DNA from: CAYMUL01 sp964393605 | GTDB taxonomy: Bacteria; Bacteroidota; Ignavibacteria; Ignavibacteriales; Ignavibacteriaceae | Assembly: GCA_964393605.1 (NCBI GenBank) | Contig: CAYMUL010000042.1 | Span: 1-27,046 of the forward strand | Direction: 5' to 3' | Length of the DNA: 27,046 bases | Shown here: piece by piece, positions 26,732 through 27,046 of the stretch | How the letters are laid out: every line of letters begins with the position of its first letter | Numbering within the stretch: position 1 is the first letter of the stretch | Notes under the pieces: model-generated | Databases searched by the model: none | What the model was told of the DNA's origin: nothing | What the model saw: the letters and a program-made list of their open reading frames with translations, nothing else | Program-made: the position numbers and the translations under genes

Positions 26732-27046
26732 GCGGGAATAGCTCAGTTGCCCACCTCGTTTAATTCTTGAACTCAGTGGTTAAAGTAGAGCGCAACAAAA
26801 TTATAACGCGGGAATAGCTCAGTTGCCCACCTCGTTCAATTCTTGAACTCGGTCGTTAAAGTAGAGCGCAAAAAAATTAAATCGCGGGAATAGCTCAGTT
26901 GCCCACCTCGTTCAAATTCTTGAACTCGGTCGTTAAAGTAGAGCGCAAAAAAAATTATAACGCGGGAATAGCTCAGTTGCCCACCTCGTTCAATTCTTGA
27001 ACTCGGTCGTTAAAGTAGAGCGCAAAAAAAATTATAACGCGGGAAT
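26732..27046 (+). repeat. Tandem array of split tRNA-Gly 5'-part units, continues past the window
   Basis: There are four full units (26732-26807, 26808-26883, 26884-26961, 26962-27038) and the first 8 bases of a fifth. Each begins with GCGGGAATAGCTCAGTTG, identical to the first 18 nt of bacterial tRNA-Gly(GCC), and ends with GTAGAGCGCAA, which continues the same tRNA. Between them lies a constant 35-nt insert (36 in unit 3) that splits the D-loop between G18 and G19 and contains GTTCAATTCTTGAAC. The D-stem GCTC/GAGC is kept. Units are joined by an A-rich linker (A7-A8 then TTATAAC in units 3 and 4). Units 2 and 4 have identical 62-nt cores, unit 3 has one extra A, and unit 1 has three substitutions. 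No anticodon, T-arm or 3' acceptor strand is present. Confidence 0.9.

Noticed and set aside
26732..26807. Each array unit as a complete tRNA (unit 1 is exactly 76 nt).
   Set aside because: The 5' GCGGGAA has no complementary 3' strand in the unit, there is no anticodon arm, and the D-loop guanines are separated by 35 nt.
26834..26842. GTTCAATTC in the insert as a tRNA T-loop (TTCRANY with a G-C closing pair).
   Set aside because: The flanking bases CCTC and TTGA do not form a T-stem, and unit 3 breaks the motif. The same bases fit the 6-bp hairpin better.
26732..27046. CRISPR array.
   Set aside because: Nearly the whole 76-78 bp period is conserved; there are no unique spacers, only short A-rich linkers, and no cas genes nearby.

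Overview
The window is AT-rich chromosomal DNA (roughly 37% G+C by eye). It most likely comes from the Bacteroidota/Chlorobiota side of Bacteria, and my best guess is an Ignavibacteria-type organism. The strongest lineage marker is a 2256-residue SprA/Sov protein, the outer-membrane translocon of the type IX secretion system (T9SS). TonB-dependent uptake, weak Shine-Dalgarno sites and a TATATTTG promoter element agree with this. All genes except one are on the + strand.

Positions 1-9382 hold a sensory block: a 5'-truncated TonB-dependent receptor, a histidine kinase with a periplasmic YfiR-like domain and a long coiled coil, a single-domain response regulator, a REC-histidine kinase, and a REC-PAS-PAS-PAS-kinase-REC hybrid. 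Spacing is 4 to about 100 bp, so they may form one or two transcription units. No DNA-binding, GGDEF or other output domain is present, so the signal must leave the locus through protein partners. Positions 9383-10002 are non-coding and look like a mosaic of degenerate interspersed repeats.

Positions 10003-17747 hold housekeeping metabolism: def and fmt (overlapping by 4 bp), a cystathionine beta-synthase/gamma-lyase pair (reverse transsulfuration), an exported Asp-box beta-propeller overlapping the lyase by 4 bp, alanine dehydrogenase, and a PPP-type metallophosphatase. Positions 17748-24784 hold the sprA leader and gene. A minus-strand glycerophosphodiester phosphodiesterase meets sprA tail to tail with a 14-bp overlap, and a membrane-anchored alpha/beta hydrolase diverges from it.

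The most unusual object is at the right edge. Behind a good promoter-like sequence lies a tandem array (four complete 76-78 bp units and the start of a fifth, running off the window). Each unit carries the first 25 nt of a tRNA-Gly-like gene, split between the two D-loop guanines by a constant 35-36 nt insert that can form a hairpin. No unit contains the 3' half of a tRNA. A second theme is that both large outer-membrane proteins (the TonB receptor and SprA) have a signal-peptide-like stretch encoded in frame upstream of the first usual start codon.
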